From Rotaria socialis (lineage: Eukaryota > Rotifera > Eurotatoria > Philodinida > Philodinidae), in NCBI GenBank assembly GCA_905331475.1, contig CAJNYU010000552.1, forward strand, positions 62,001 to 126,000: 64,000 bases of DNA. The letters run 5' to 3'. Shown here piece by piece: positions 27,283 to 42,340 of the stretch (its first letter is position 1; each line of letters opens with the position of its first letter). Made by a program: the position numbers and the translations under genes. The notes under the pieces are model-generated. The model was given only the letters and a program-made list of their open reading frames with translations. It was not told the DNA's origin and searched no databases.

Positions 27283-29090
27283 ACTCCTTGAAGCGATAAA
27301 TTTCTAAAAATAATATAATAGAATTGACAAAACAATCACCTGCTGAATTTCGCTTTATTCTCACCAGTTTAATGGTACATTTATCGAAAGTTTGTTTAAG
27401 GCAGCGAAATTCGTTATAGTAATCTATACAAAGAAAAATATTTATATTCTCCACCAATCGTCTAGTCCTTTTTCTTCATTCTTCGTTAAATATCTTCATC
27501 TTGACAACTAATCACGTAGGCTTGTTGTGATACTCTCACGTTATCATACGAAAACAATAAAAGTTCGATATTGTAGCTGTACCGTCAGATAAAAAAAATT
27601 GCCTGTTAATTCGAGATGCCATCTACTGCCTAGTAGAAACGATCAAATTTTTATCCAATAAAAACACATCTGTGACGACACGGAGAACAAACATGTATTT
27701 TCAATGGCGATGACAACAAGCAAATAAAAAATAATGAACGAATCAACAGAAAAAAAAATTAGAAATCATATTTTTAACTTTTACGATCATCATCATTATT
27801 AATCATTTTCGTTTGTGAAACATTTCTTCGCTTGAATGATTTCAATAGGATTCGATTAGAAAACGCTTTTCGACGAACGATTAGTCTTGTTTCTTTTTCG
27901 ATTAAGTGCTTGTAGACCCTCTGAAAAAAGCAATTACAGAAGATATTACGATTATCATAGATTAGCTTCCATCCTTGATATTTTCTACAAGATCTGAAAT
28001 AATCCCTACAACGTCTATGTTTAGAAATTGCTTAATCGATACAACAAATGACGATTTGTAACTTCAAAAGTAAATCGTAGAAAACTTTAAATAGCTACAT
28101 AAACAACCCATTTTAATCGATATTGAGCCAGTTATACTCTACTATTTACACTTTAAACCTATGCTTTGAAAAGACCAACAATCTCCAAAGTAGTTATTGA
28201 AGCTCTGATTATTTAAAAATTTGTTGAAACAGAAAAACAATTTTCTTTCTAAAATATGCTAAATTTTATGAATCACAATTTTATTTTTAGTTTTAGAATT
28301 AAAACTATGCTCCTTCGGTTTTAATTATCCTTCAGGGTATTTTTCCTTACACGTAAGAATTTTTTAGAATATCTATAATAATAATAAAAAATAGAAAATT
28401 TTAATTTTAATTTTTCTAGATCACTCATTCATTAGCATTAAACTAAGACGAGTGTGTGAGAGTGTGAATCTGCGTGCCTTTGGTGATAATAAATAAATCA
28501 GTAAGTAATTTTGATCATTAACAAACAATAGACCTGCTCACTTGTGTTTGTATTGATTTGTCAACATATCGCAACTGTTATTCTTCCGGTAATTCGAAAC
28601 CGATGAGTATATAAAAATATACATCAGTATAAGATCGATTATAATTTCGACTTATCTTAAAGAAGGCTTTTCTTTTACTCCATCGTCTTTACGAACAAAG
28701 TGGCTTTTTATAATTGGCCTTTGTTAGTAGTCTCGAGTGTGTGGTGAATCAGGTGCTGCCGATCATATCTAAAGACAATAATCAAAAATAAATATGTCAA
28801 TATATGTGATTTGACGATGGAAGGAGGAAAAAAGCGTAATCATATGACATATTGTATATATGAGTAAAAAAGTATTTAAAACTTGTCGACAACGTTTTAT
28901 TAAGTTCGTCTCAGCAGCGGTTCAGAGATCGCTTTATTACCATGAATCATTATCATTTGAAAATGTTTCAATTGCTGATAGTACCAAGTTTGTTGATGTT
29001 TTTATTTATATGTTATTCGTGATAAATTGAGCTTTTTGTTGTCATTTTTTTTTATAAATTAATTGTAGCTATTCATTTTCAATTAGATCC
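27283..29090. other. 1.8 kb divergent intergenic region
   Basis: Lies between the ASK kinase (-) and the PP2C phosphatase (+) and should carry both promoters. A likely non-coding leader exon of the phosphatase precedes a CAG|TAAGTAATTTT-like junction near 28500. A 49-codon open stretch on the minus strand at 27774-27920, with a good polypyrimidine acceptor, is left uncalled. Confidence 0.45.
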
Positions 29091-32000
29091 ATGGGCCAAT
29101 TTTTGGAAAAACCTAAAGTTGAAAAACACAATAGTCGAGGCAAAAACGATGACATTCGCTATGGTCTTGGATCTATGCAAGGATGGCGGTAAACTAGAAA
29201 AAGAAAGGCATCTTCGTTATGTTTTAATTATTTTTATGAAAATATATATATAGTGTCGATATGGAAGATGCACATGCCACTATATTGACATTAGATGATA
29301 ATAGTTGGTCGCGTTGGTCGTATTTTGGCGTATTTGATGGCCATGCAGGATATCGTACAGCAGTGAAAGCGGCTGAAAAACTTCATTTGCAAATTCTATC
29401 ATCGCTTAATGCATTAGTAGCTGATAATGCCAATGAAACAGTTCCATCGAAAGTAATCTCATCTCAACTTGACTTTTCGAAATTTGAAACGGCTATTAAA
29501 GATGCTTATTTTAAATTTGATCATGAATGGAGAGAAGAAAATCGAAATAACAATCAAGGTATGAAACTACCGAAATTTAAGCAGAAAAAAAAATACAACA
29601 AAGTATCGCTTACTTATAGATGATAAAAGTGGTTCAACAGCTATATCCTGTTTAATTGATGCAGAACGAGTTTATTTTTTAAACGTTGGTGATTCACGTG
29701 CTATACTGGTGTCAAGTGAAGGTCGAGTTCTTCTTGCTACAAAAGATCATAAACCAAGTAGAAAATTTTGATTTATTAATAAAAAAAAAAAGTGAATCCT
29801 TTTATTATCTTAGGTGATCAAGTTGAACGTCAACGAATTCAAGATGCCGGCGGTACTGTTTTGATTCAACGTGTCAATGGTTCATTGGCTGTGTCACGTG
29901 CACTTGGTGATTTTGAATATAAAAATAATTCAAATCGTCGTCCTGATCAACAGCTTGTTTCACCAGAACCAGAAGTCACATGTCATTCACGTACTTTAAC
30001 AATTGATTCTAACAAGCAAGAGGAACAGATTGCTTTTATTGTATTGGCTTGTGATGGCATATGGGATGTTATGACAAATGAAGAGCTAGCTGCATATATA
30101 CTTGGTCGTATGCATGTTACAGATGATCTTAATGAAATTTGTAATTCAGTACTTGATATGTGCTTGTATAAAGTAGGTTTCGAAAGCAAATATCAGATTT
30201 TTAAATTATATCTCTATTGAAATTTTCTTTTTCAGGGTAGCAAAGACAATATGAGTTTAATTATAATAGCTTTTAAAACTGCACCTGTACCAACTCCAGA
30301 ATGGAAAGAAAAAGATGAAACATTAAATACTGAAATTAAAAAAAAGACAATTGGTATAAATATCTTACGCCGAAAGATTCGATTCTAATTTTCTTTTTTT
30401 TTGCTTTCTAGAAATTTTTAATCTGAATCCTAATAGAACAAGTTTAGATGCGAATACAATATGGCAACAAGTTGTTACATCTCTTAATGAACAATCATCT
30501 ATTCGTGAAGCATTACCCATTGGTGGAGGTTTTGTTTCAAAGTAAGATTAAGATGAATTCTTTATTGAAACAAGAACTGCCGCTAGCAAATTTTAAATAA
30601 ATTGTGTAGACTTTAATACTTTTGCAGACAAATATAGCTGAAATGAATGCTTACCGTGTAGCAACAACCCTAGACTGATAGACTTACGTTACAGACACTG
30701 ATTTTCCAATATTAGAAATTCTTTTTCTTCCTAACAAATGAAACTTCTTGTTTCTATGTGATGTCACATGTAGGATAATTTAGTAAGTTTGTTGGGATGC
30801 ATGCATGACGATGATTGTAAAATCTAAAAAAATACATGATTAAAATTACTAAACCAAATCAGCGGCCTTTTGACATCTAACATTGTATCTTTCGTTGAGA
30901 TATTTTTTTTCTGAAGGAGAAAAACGAATGAAGTTCTTCTCTACCTGAAGAAGAATCAAATCCTTGCCATCAGCGTTCACGATTCAGAAAGTTTAAAGTT
31001 CTTCTTTTTTTTGGGGGGGGGGCTACATTGTACCTGGCAGTTACTATATATGATGATCAGGATTATTATTGTTTTTTCTTTCTTCTGATTTTAGACGATC
31101 AGTATTCGAACGTATTTTTGATTCGCTGATAAAAGGAACACATCAAACTGAAACATCAAGCAATGGGGTAAATGAAACTAAACTTTAATAGATTTCAAGC
31201 GAAATAAAAAAAATAGTAACATAGGTTATGTAAATAAAAATAGACAATCTTTCAGTGAAATACAACAACATCTATGCGGTACTTTTATTCGTAGAATCTC
31301 GTCACTGCTCTATATACTCAAAAAATAAACAACTTATCTATATATTTTACACAAGAAATCGTCTGTTTTTTTTTGTGTTTTTCTATACGTTTTTCTTTTT
31401 TTTTTGTTCGTTTCTTTTTCAAACATGTTCATCTATTTTTCTTGAAATTGACTTTATTTAACATAAAATTAAGATTCAACTTGATTTCGTTTCTTCAATA
31501 CGCAATTTAAACAATGAGTATTTTTCGATTCTTTTAGTTTTTCAAACATTTATTTCGTGAGTTAGCTTTCCTTTGATCGCCTTTTAACCACTACGCTCTA
31601 TTCTATTATTTCGAAGTGTTTGTTTCGTATAATTCTTGCTGTTTGATATCAAAATCTATTAACAAATTTTGGATTAATTGCTTTCCTAGACAAATCTCAC
31701 GTTGATTTTTTTATCGTTTGGAATCATTTGAGAACTTCATGTTAAAAAAATCATTTTCACGTTCGCAATAACTCAGAATAAATTTTGCACAGTCGATATT
31801 TACTTATGTAGTATAGATAACAACAACAACAACAACAAAAAACTTGATATCTACGTATATTATATCGCATACCCCCGAAATTGCAGAATATGAAAGATGA
31901 GAATTTCTCGCTGACATATGTCCAACAGCTAAGAAGTCTTAGAAACAAGTATAAATTTAACTGATATTGATCTAATTTGTTTGAATGACTTCGATTAGTA

Positions 32001-32480
32001 TCCACACATAATGGCACCATCGTATGCTAATTCTATATGTCATTATAATACACTAATGCGATATAGACTATTAAAAAAGAAACTAGTAAAATAAGCAAAT
32101 TCTAACATTTTAAAGCACTAGATAGATCAATGCCATCTATAATGAATAACTGATAATAATCTTTTTCAATTTTATGCACACAATTTGAAAATATTGTGCA
32201 CTTATAAGACAAATTTAACATATCCATGTTCTTGACACATGCTATATGTGTGTTGATAAAACGAATATTTTCGTTGCTAGCTACAATTACGTTCGATCTG
32301 CCTTCTTCGTTTTTTGTCGTTGAAAAATAAATCTTAACTAAGTTCAATTTTCTATTTTAGCCTTTCATAAACGATGAACATGACGATGAAACGCATAGAC
32401 ACGATGATCCATCAACAAATCCTTCATCTGCTGATATTTCATCATCGACAGGCAACAATCTAGCTGCGTTGACTCAATAG
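29091..32480 (+). CDS. PPM1A: PP2C-type Ser/Thr phosphatase, PPM1A/PPM1B-like
   Basis: Starts [14 protein letters not shown], close to PPM1A/B, with Gly2 suitable for N-myristoylation; ATG at 29091. PP2C motifs appear in order: [28 protein letters not shown] (metal-binding Asp and Gly), [61 protein letters not shown] and [13 protein letters not shown]. The C-terminal extension resembles the PPM1A/B helical tail ([13 protein letters not shown]) and ends in a Ser/Thr-rich segment, with stop at 32478-32480. The last exon is separated by a 1.19 kb intron (31168-32360); another of about 550 bp precedes KRSVFERIF. All Mn/Mg-binding Asp residues I can check are present, so the enzyme should be active. 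Known relatives dephosphorylate stress-MAPK cascade kinases. Confidence 0.95.
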
Positions 32481-32863
32481 TTGTTATTTTTTTATTTCGG
32501 ATTTATTCAATGAAGAATTGCAATTAGAACAGACATCACGCTTGCCCATTCGTTCTTTTTTTTTATCTTGCTCCTCAAAAGAAAGAAAAAACACGTGCTT
32601 GTTTTTTTTCGTATTGAGCACATGTATTTGTTGGTTTACCTTTATTATAACTACTTCGTCTCATTTGTCATATTTTTCTCTTGCTTGTTTTCTTTCGTTT
32701 GTTGTTGTACGTTTAAAAACGGAAAAGGAAAAAAAAGTAGATAAATAAAATACATTCGAAAAAAAATCTTAGCAGCGATGGAATTCTGCTACATAGACCA
32801 TTTTTGTTCCCTTTTTGATAACTAAACAAAAACTCGAAAGATATTATCTATACTATTTTGTAG
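32481..32863. other. Short gap between PP2C and COG5 genes
   Basis: 383 bp, T-rich at first and then AATAAAATAC near 32745, a possible polyadenylation signal for the upstream phosphatase. COG5 starts within about 120 bp of it, so the two same-strand genes are tightly packed. Confidence 0.4.
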
Positions 32864-35800
32864 ATGGAATGCACAATTTTGAATGATGGTACATATACAA
32901 GAAGAGGATGCCATATGAATAAAATTTATGTTGAAATGCGAAATTTTTTTAAATTTAGAATCATTCAACGATTTTATTGACGATGATTTTGATATAAAAT
33001 CATTTTCAGCTAATATTCTACAAACTAAACTTGTTGCGGATTATTTACAACATTTAAATGAACTTATAAGAACGCTTGATGGTGAAATAAAACAGCAAGT
33101 AAACGAGTTATTTCAAAACAAAATTAGATGCTTTTGATTTCCTATGTCTGAAATAATTATTTAAGGTATCATCAAATGCACCAGTTCTATTTCGACAAGC
33201 ATCATCCATCGGCACAATTGAAGATGTTTTAGAAAATATGCAGTCGCGCATTGGATCATTGAAATCAACTGTTGACAGGTTCGATATTGTTTTTGTTTTC
33301 AAAAACATTAGTATATCTTAGAATGCAGAGAAAATCTGAACATATTCACTTTTTTTCATTTCCTATGGAAGGAGAAGTCTCACGAAATATGGCCAATACT
33401 GATTTCCATTTAGGATATTGAGCACTTTAAAATTAATTTTTCACACAGCATATCCAGAGACTAGAAACGATCAGTGTTGAACTCTTTCAGACAACTTTCT
33501 TTCTCGTAGGTGATCAATCAAAATGTTACTAGGAAATATATTGGAAGTAGAACTACATAGACCATTGACTAGACAGTTGGTTTTGAAGAGAAGAATTCCA
33601 AATATTTTGTTCTATTTAATTAGAATATCTACAAAAGTGACTGAACCATATAATAAAATATTAGTTCGAAAATATCAATTAACTCGCCTTCAGGTACAGT
33701 AAAATTAGCCTTTTGAATTCCATCAATATCGCTCATGTTTATAGAATACATGTGATCTTCTTCGACGCATCAAAGGAGTACTACAGCAAACAAAAAAATT
33801 ACAAACATTTATGTCACCGTCAAATGCAGGTCAACAGCAAATTGAACTAGTCAAAGCTTCGCAATGCTTGAGTGAACTAGGTAATTAAATATTTCAAAAT
33901 CAAAACTTCTGTTTTCTTTTTCTTTAAAAGATCATTTTACTGTTGACACTGATTTTACGGGTATTGATATCGTGGAAAAAGATCTTCAATTTGTGTTTAA
34001 AGCTCGTCATGATATTCAAACGCAAGCACAAGATGTTCTAGAAAATGGTCTAAATCATTTGGTTTGTTCGATAATACTGTTTTAGTTGTTCAACAAATAT
34101 CCTACGATTACATTATAGAATCCGGCACAAATCGGTACAGCATTACAAGTGTTTTTTAATTTGGGTACACTTCACGATCGTATTCAATCGATTGAGCAAC
34201 GGCAATTACAAAATTTTCAAGCACAAATTTCTGAATATCTTGATTTAAAACAATTATCACGGAGTAAAGATCGTATGTATATAATGAAAATTCCGAAAAC
34301 AAAATGCATATCAATGAAATATTTATTTAGCATCGAATCCAGGTCGAACAACAATGCCAAATATTGGAAATACATCACAATTTCGTGCATTACTATGGAC
34401 AAATATTGATAAAATACTTGAGTTACTTTATGTTACTATCGCACAATTGTACAATCTTTCAAGAGTTCTAGCTAAGAAGAAAGATCCAATTACACATACA
34501 ACTTTTATTGACGAATTGACTAAAGTAAAATAAACTAGTTTAATTACACAGAAAGACATCTAGGCAATTCTTTGTTATTCTCGTTTTTAGCAAGGCCATT
34601 CAAGTGATCTCGTTGGGCAATTTTGGGTAGGTGCTATGAAATCATTGAGAAAACAAATGAAAATATCCATGTCAGGTACCGAACGAGAAAACTTAATATA
34701 GACAGAAGAAGAGCATTTTTATTGTGAATACTTGCTTTTTAAGATTCATATCATCTTCGACAAGCATTGGAAGGCGAATATCCGAGATTATTAAGACTAC
34801 AAAATGATTTAATTGCTCGTTTAAATCAATTGCAACCAGGTTTCAGTGAGATTGAAATGGATCTTATAGATAAGGACCCACTTGATTCAGAACAATCTCA
34901 AGAAAAACAAAAGTTTGTTTTCGTTTTTCTTTTGATTTATAGAAATTGGTTTTTCTTTTGTTTATTAGAGCAAATTTACAATTAAATGAATGTTTTGAGA
35001 TATTCGAAAAATCTTATTTATCGATACTATCATCACGCTTATCGGATCCAATTAATCTTGTGTTTAGTAGCAGTAGTACAACAAAATTATTGCCAACACA
35101 GCAAGAATTAGAAAGTTTTGTTAAACTTATTGTCAAGTAAGAAGAAATCCGTATCTATGCGCTGTAGACTTCAAATTTAAAATGACAATATATCGTTCAG
35201 AGTACATTTGTAATCGAAATCTAATGCTTAGAGGTTGTAGCATGTAACATCGGCAATCCTCCTAAGTAGTCCAAATTCGAAGATACTTTCAACAACTCTA
35301 ACATCTAACTAGGCACAAAAATTTCATTTACAACTTCATAGTCCTAAGTCTAAGCAGCGGTAAAGTGCATAAAACTCAATAAGAAATGGCTACAAAACAG
35401 AATTCAAAATAGATTTTCTTCCCTCATTTTTATGGCTGCCCGAACAGTTATAATACCAAGAAAAAAAGCGCTTGAACTGCCGAAAATCTTTCCTGATCAG
35501 TGTAAGTGATACTATTGTACAAAACCAATGTTTTTTTTTAAAGAATATCATTAATTTCTCAGTTCTACAATTAATAGGACCTTCTTCATTAATACGAATA
35601 TTTTCTATGATTTCTGTTTTTTTTAGTGAATTAACAGTATCAATTGTTAGCGAAGCATTAGTAAATAAAGTGGCACGTAATATAGGCAAAGCAATTCAAT
35701 TATTTGCAGCGAAGTAAGTTTGATTAAATACTTCTACTAACATATGTATATGTGTGAATATTCTTCATAGATGTGAACAATCGGTATGACATTAATATTC

Positions 35801-37098
35801 AACAATAATGTGCCTATTTCTTGTTTTCTAACATAGATTTGTACGGACAGCGAAGGAAGTCAAGTTGTATCAGCTCCGACAGCAGCGCAATTACGTAATA
35901 TATCAGCAATTAATATTCTTTATAATTTCTGTTCGATGATAAATAAGGTTTGAAAATCTCTTCACAAAAACGAAAAATAAATTTTTCCATATGTTGCTGT
36001 TTTATTTTATAGATGCTTGCTGAACAACAAAATCTTCCTTTAACTGCAACAACACGTATCGCTGATGCTTTACAAGTACGAGAAAACTAACCATAGAATT
36101 GAAATTCATATTTTTCTTCTAATTTTCTAGTGTGTTCATTCTTTAATGAATACAGCAATTCATCCATTCCTTAATTCTGTCGCTGATTGTATCGAGGCTA
36201 TACTTGCAACGATGCATACTGAAGATTTTTCACAGTAAATCAATTGATTTATAAATCAGAAAGTTCCTAACCTTTGTTTACCTTTGTTAGACCAACTGGA
36301 ACTCAATCGGACTCTCAAAGTTCATTATATATGAAAGAATTACAAGAATTTATAATCCGCATTCAAAAAGATTATTTCACTGAATTTCAATGTAAAGATT
36401 TTATGTATGAAAAGTAAGTTAATTATATTTAATCAATAATTCAGTTTTATATATATATACAAATTTTTTTATTAGTCTTGCGCCGATTGCATGCCGAGCC
36501 ATTGAATTGTTTATGGAACATATTAGTTTGGTTCGACCATTGGGTGAAGGCGGAATATTACGTTTAGTTGTTGATTTTGCGCAAATCGAATTTGCCCTAT
36601 CACCATTCTGTCGTCGTCTAACAGATTTAGGGAAACATTATAAAATTCTAAAAGCATTTCGATCATTGTTAATTTTAACTACAGAAGAATTTCAAAATAA
36701 TTCCGTCATTGGCGATGTTGTTCCCTATGACATTGTTCTTCATCATTTATTTTCAAGAGCACCTATTGAAATGCGTTCACCACATCAAGTAATTATAATA
36801 GAATGACTTATGTTACGGCCAGTAAACTTCTCATTTATTTTTAAGGCAATGAATTGGTCCATTAATCGATATATTCAATGGCTTGATGAACATCCCAATA
36901 TGAGTGATCGATTAGCAATGATCAAGTAAATTCCTTTGGCTTTTATTTTGAAAATTTCTTTGTAAAAAACATTTTCGTTTTAGGGGAACATTAGAAACGT
37001 ATGTTCAAACAGTTCGTAATCGACAACAAAAAGAATTCGCTCCTATTTATGTCATTATTCTTAATATACTTGATAAAGGCTTAGCATCTACTGCTTAG
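32864..37098 (+). CDS. COG5: COG5, conserved oligomeric Golgi complex subunit 5
   Basis: About 17 exons follow human COG5 from end to end. ATG at 32864 gives MECTILND, then a 70 bp intron (32889-32958) joins to [19 protein letters not shown], which is collinear with the COG5 N-terminus; the later ATG at 32928 would read intron sequence. Landmarks are [104 protein letters not shown] and a C-terminal [17 protein letters not shown]; stop TAG at 37096-37098. COG5 is part of lobe B of the COG tether, which captures retrograde intra-Golgi vesicles and maintains glycosyltransferase location. Nothing appears broken. Confidence 0.93.
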
Positions 37099-38268
37099 GA
37101 CAATTTTATTCTATTTGTTTTTTTTTATTCAATAACATTGTGATATAATTTAAAATTGGGCTTATGGAAATATATATCTCGAAGTCTATAAATGAATACT
37201 AACTTCGTCGATAGAAAAAGAAATATACTAATCAAATCACTTAGATGACTTCGATCGAAAATGAAGTTTTTCATTTTTTGTTCTGAAGTAAAAAGGAGAT
37301 ATTTTCGATTTAAAATAGAGATAAAAAAAAATAATACTTATGATTAAAGTTTCAAGCAGATGGTTATTTTATTCTAGAATCAATAAAGTTTAATTCGTTG
37401 GGCAATGAATTAGGATTAATTTTGAAATCTAATATTCAATATTTAAAAGCAGCGTGAGAAAATTGTCGTATTGGTTATCTGCTTCAATTGGATTTCCCAG
37501 AAGGATTGAGATACAACTATGAACGTTGGCGAAATCTAATTCAACAAATTGGAAACAAAAACATTTTCAATGGATCAATCACAATTATTTTTGTCTAACA
37601 TGGACGAGAAAAATTTTAGTCTGAAGGCAAAAATCAACCGGAATCAACGCAGAAAAAAAGATTTCTTTTTATGAGAATATTAAAAATTTATGATATTCAA
37701 TAGATAATGTTTATCTTAAGGCATCTATAAGAATGAGAGTATCGAAGAGTGGGTTGATCAAGAAAAGAACCGCCTTCTCGTCCACGAAGATATAAGAACA
37801 ATATTTATCGGTGCGTTCGGGCTTTAAATAAAAACCTAAGTTTTTTTTTATATACCTTGTACGATAGAAACCAATAAGCATAAAAGTCATTTAAATGAAA
37901 ATATTTCTATAATGCTGATAATTATTTACCGAAATAATTTTATTAACTTAAAATAGCCGCAAGATGGTTCTATTGTTTTTAAAAGTTATTCCACTATAGT
38001 GAACATCGATATTTTGAACTTGTACTATGAACATCTTCGATGAATCAATAGAATTAACAAAATTTCAGTGTCACTTTAAGAAATTACACTCTATCCCCGA
38101 CTATCAACATGCGTACGAGAAAACATTTCGTAAGAATAGCGTATAAAAGAAAACGCATATCTATTGTGGTGTATTGATAGCCATAAAAACAAGGCCTGAC
38201 TACCTTTATAGATACATTGAAGAAAGTGTAAAAGAAAAGAAAGAAGAGTAAGCATAAACGTATACAAC
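37099..38268. other. 1.2 kb intergenic region
   Basis: Between COG5 and the amine oxidase gene, both plus strand. AT-rich and without a supported exon. The distal end holds a TATA-like box, listed separately. Confidence 0.45.
38142..38149 (+). promoter_or_regulatory. TATA-like box for amine oxidase gene
   Basis: TATAAAAG lies 127 bp upstream of the start codon of the flavin amine oxidase. The match to the consensus is perfect, but the start of transcription is not known. Confidence 0.3.
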
Positions 38269-40286
<2,018 letters not shown>

Positions 40287-40427
40287 GAAAATACAACAAA
40301 ATGAAGATTTATTTCTATTTATTTTTATGAGTGGTTTCAAAATAAAACTCCACAATCATACTCTCTTGCGTTAAAAATACTGTTTATCTTTCTTTCTCTT
40401 GTTGTTATCGTTCCGATCCGTTGACAG

Positions 40428-40856
40428 TCAGCCGTGAGCGTTTTTACAACCAATAAATCCATTACAAAAGAAACGCTTTTGTAAACCGTGTGTTTCATTG
40501 GATGTATCAGTGATTTCATTGTCATTTATACGACTATGAATATAATTTTGATGAAAAACATCCACTACGCGTTGGCACGCTTCAGCATGTATTGCTCCGA
40601 AAAATCCAGTAATACACATACGATTTAGATATTCACGTAACTGATTAAGTAACATCATTTGTTCATAGATATTTCTTTCATCGACAATATTTTTTATATG
40701 ATAGATAAAACCATTGTATGCACGTTGATAATCATCATCATTTTCCTCAATAATATGGCTAGCAGCTGCAGAAATAACTGGAGTTGAATAAATATAAGAA
40801 ATTTGAATTAAAATAATTGAAAAAATTGTCAATAACAATGACTGACGATGAAACAT
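40428..40856 (-). CDS. CCAP: CCAP-like neuropeptide precursor
   Basis: A single-exon frame of 142 residues. The N-terminal signal peptide is MFHRQSLLLTIFSIILIQIS, with likely cleavage near YIYS/TP. The C-terminus carries a dibasic KR site followed by FFCNGFIGCKNAHG and then the stop. Two Cys four residues apart around NGFIG match crustacean cardioactive peptide (PFCNAFTGC-amide in arthropods; longer FCNGF..GC forms in annelids and molluscs). The final Gly is a likely amidation donor, so the mature product would be a 13-residue disulfide-ring amide, FFCNGFIGCKNAH-NH2. One copy only; the intervening propeptide has two further Cys (CITGF..ACQRV). In other protostomes CCAP acts through GPCRs on muscle, feeding and moulting circuits. 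Confidence 0.85.
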   Translation of the reverse strand: MFHRQSLLLTIFSIILIQISYIYSTPVISAAASHIIEENDDDYQRAYNGFIYHIKNIVDERNIYEQMMLLNQLREYLNRMCITGFFGAIHAEACQRVVDVFHQNYIHSRINDNEITDTSNETHGLQKRFFCNGFIGCKNAHG

Positions 40857-42340
40857 TATTTATTGTTATAGCTAGTATTTATTATAAAGATAATTGAGAG
40901 AGAATAAGAAGTGAAGTGCCTGTTTGAGACTTTTTCCGAATATGGAAAGAGATGAAGGGAGAATATGAGAAATTTTTCTTTTTTTATAACTTAGCTACTA
41001 TTCTCTTCCTTTTTTTCTCTTCTTTCGCTTTTTCTTAAGAATTGTTGTATTCTTAGAATTAATGATCTTGTAACCGCAGGGAGTCTTTCTCGAATCAATC
41101 AGTTGGTCTACTTCAATGATCTTTAGCATCAATTATCTATATAAGAACTAGAAAATGGTGAACACTTTCTTTATACAATAGATAATCTTCTAGTCACGTA
41201 CACTCCTACGCGTAACATAAATGAATTAAAAGCTCATGTAATGACATATCGTGGTTGAACACAATTGGCAGGTTCAATATTTACTGTGTGTCGACTATAT
41301 ATAACATCAAAATGTCATTTGGAGCGAAAATCTTTTCATATTTTTCTTGTATTATGATCATATTAAGAAACTAAAAATAACAAACAATGAATTTCAATAG
41401 GTAATCATTTGAAACTTGGTTTTAAAACTATTAGAAAAGTTCATAAATGAATATAGTTGACGCTTGAAACAAAAAAAAAGGAAATTGCTAAACTCAATTT
41501 ATTTTTCATAAAAAAATGTGATTTATACTTGCTAATGTATCATTAATGTCAGTTCAGTTATCATTTGTAGTCTATGATCGACACAGTATTCTTGTTCATT
41601 AAATACTTAAAATTCATTGACAAATGAAACCGAGGCACTTATTATTTTAATGGAATTTAGTTATTATGTTTTTTTTTACATTATTCTATCATAAATCCAA
41701 CTCGTATTAATCTTTTTATGGGAAATACTTCATAATTATTATCATTTTGGATATGACTTTATGGCAATTTTTCTCTTTGTTTTTTTGTAATAAGTACAAA
41801 AATGTTCTATACAATGTGTCGACTCTTTAATTAGCCGATATCTTGTTGAATCGATCGGGTCAATTATGAAGTACATGTAACTCGAAGATTTCTAGTACAG
41901 GATTTCCACATTTCGTCAATAAGACATTAGTCAATTAGCGAAAGCTCTAGGGCATTCGAGTGAAAACAAAATGAGTGCTTACTAGTTGCCACGAGAAAAT
42001 ATCGATGTCGGATAAGCTTTAGAAATACGATTCCCATCGGAACACACCTGTCAATGAGTGATACGTTCCAGAAAATAATTGCAATCCACTTTTAAGTAGC
42101 AGTCAATCTCACAAAATTCTGCTAAGCCTCTTATGTAAACATAAAATAAATTTTACCAAAAACGAATCCCTTTTAAATTATAATTAAAAACTAAAATTTA
42201 ACTATTTATCTCGAAACATTTTATTCTTGTTTCGTTATTTTCAAACAGAAAAATATGCTCACAAATAATTTCTCTTACATAAACAAACAAACAATCAAAC
42301 AAAAACAAACATAATATCAATTATATTTCGGTGGTTTATA
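40857..42340. other. 1.5 kb intergenic region
   Basis: Lies upstream of the CCAP gene (-) and downstream of the Maelstrom gene (-). AT-rich, with no exon or repeat structure recognised; it should contain the CCAP promoter. Confidence 0.45.

Noticed and set aside
27774..27920. 49-codon open stretch on the minus strand with a good 3' splice acceptor, upstream of the ASK kinase.
   Set aside because: No matching upstream exon, no recognisable homology, and it lies between two divergent promoters; it could be chance.
31255..32347. Several short frames inside the 1.19 kb PP2C intron.
   Set aside because: Low-complexity T-rich translations; the flanking exons splice cleanly across the region.
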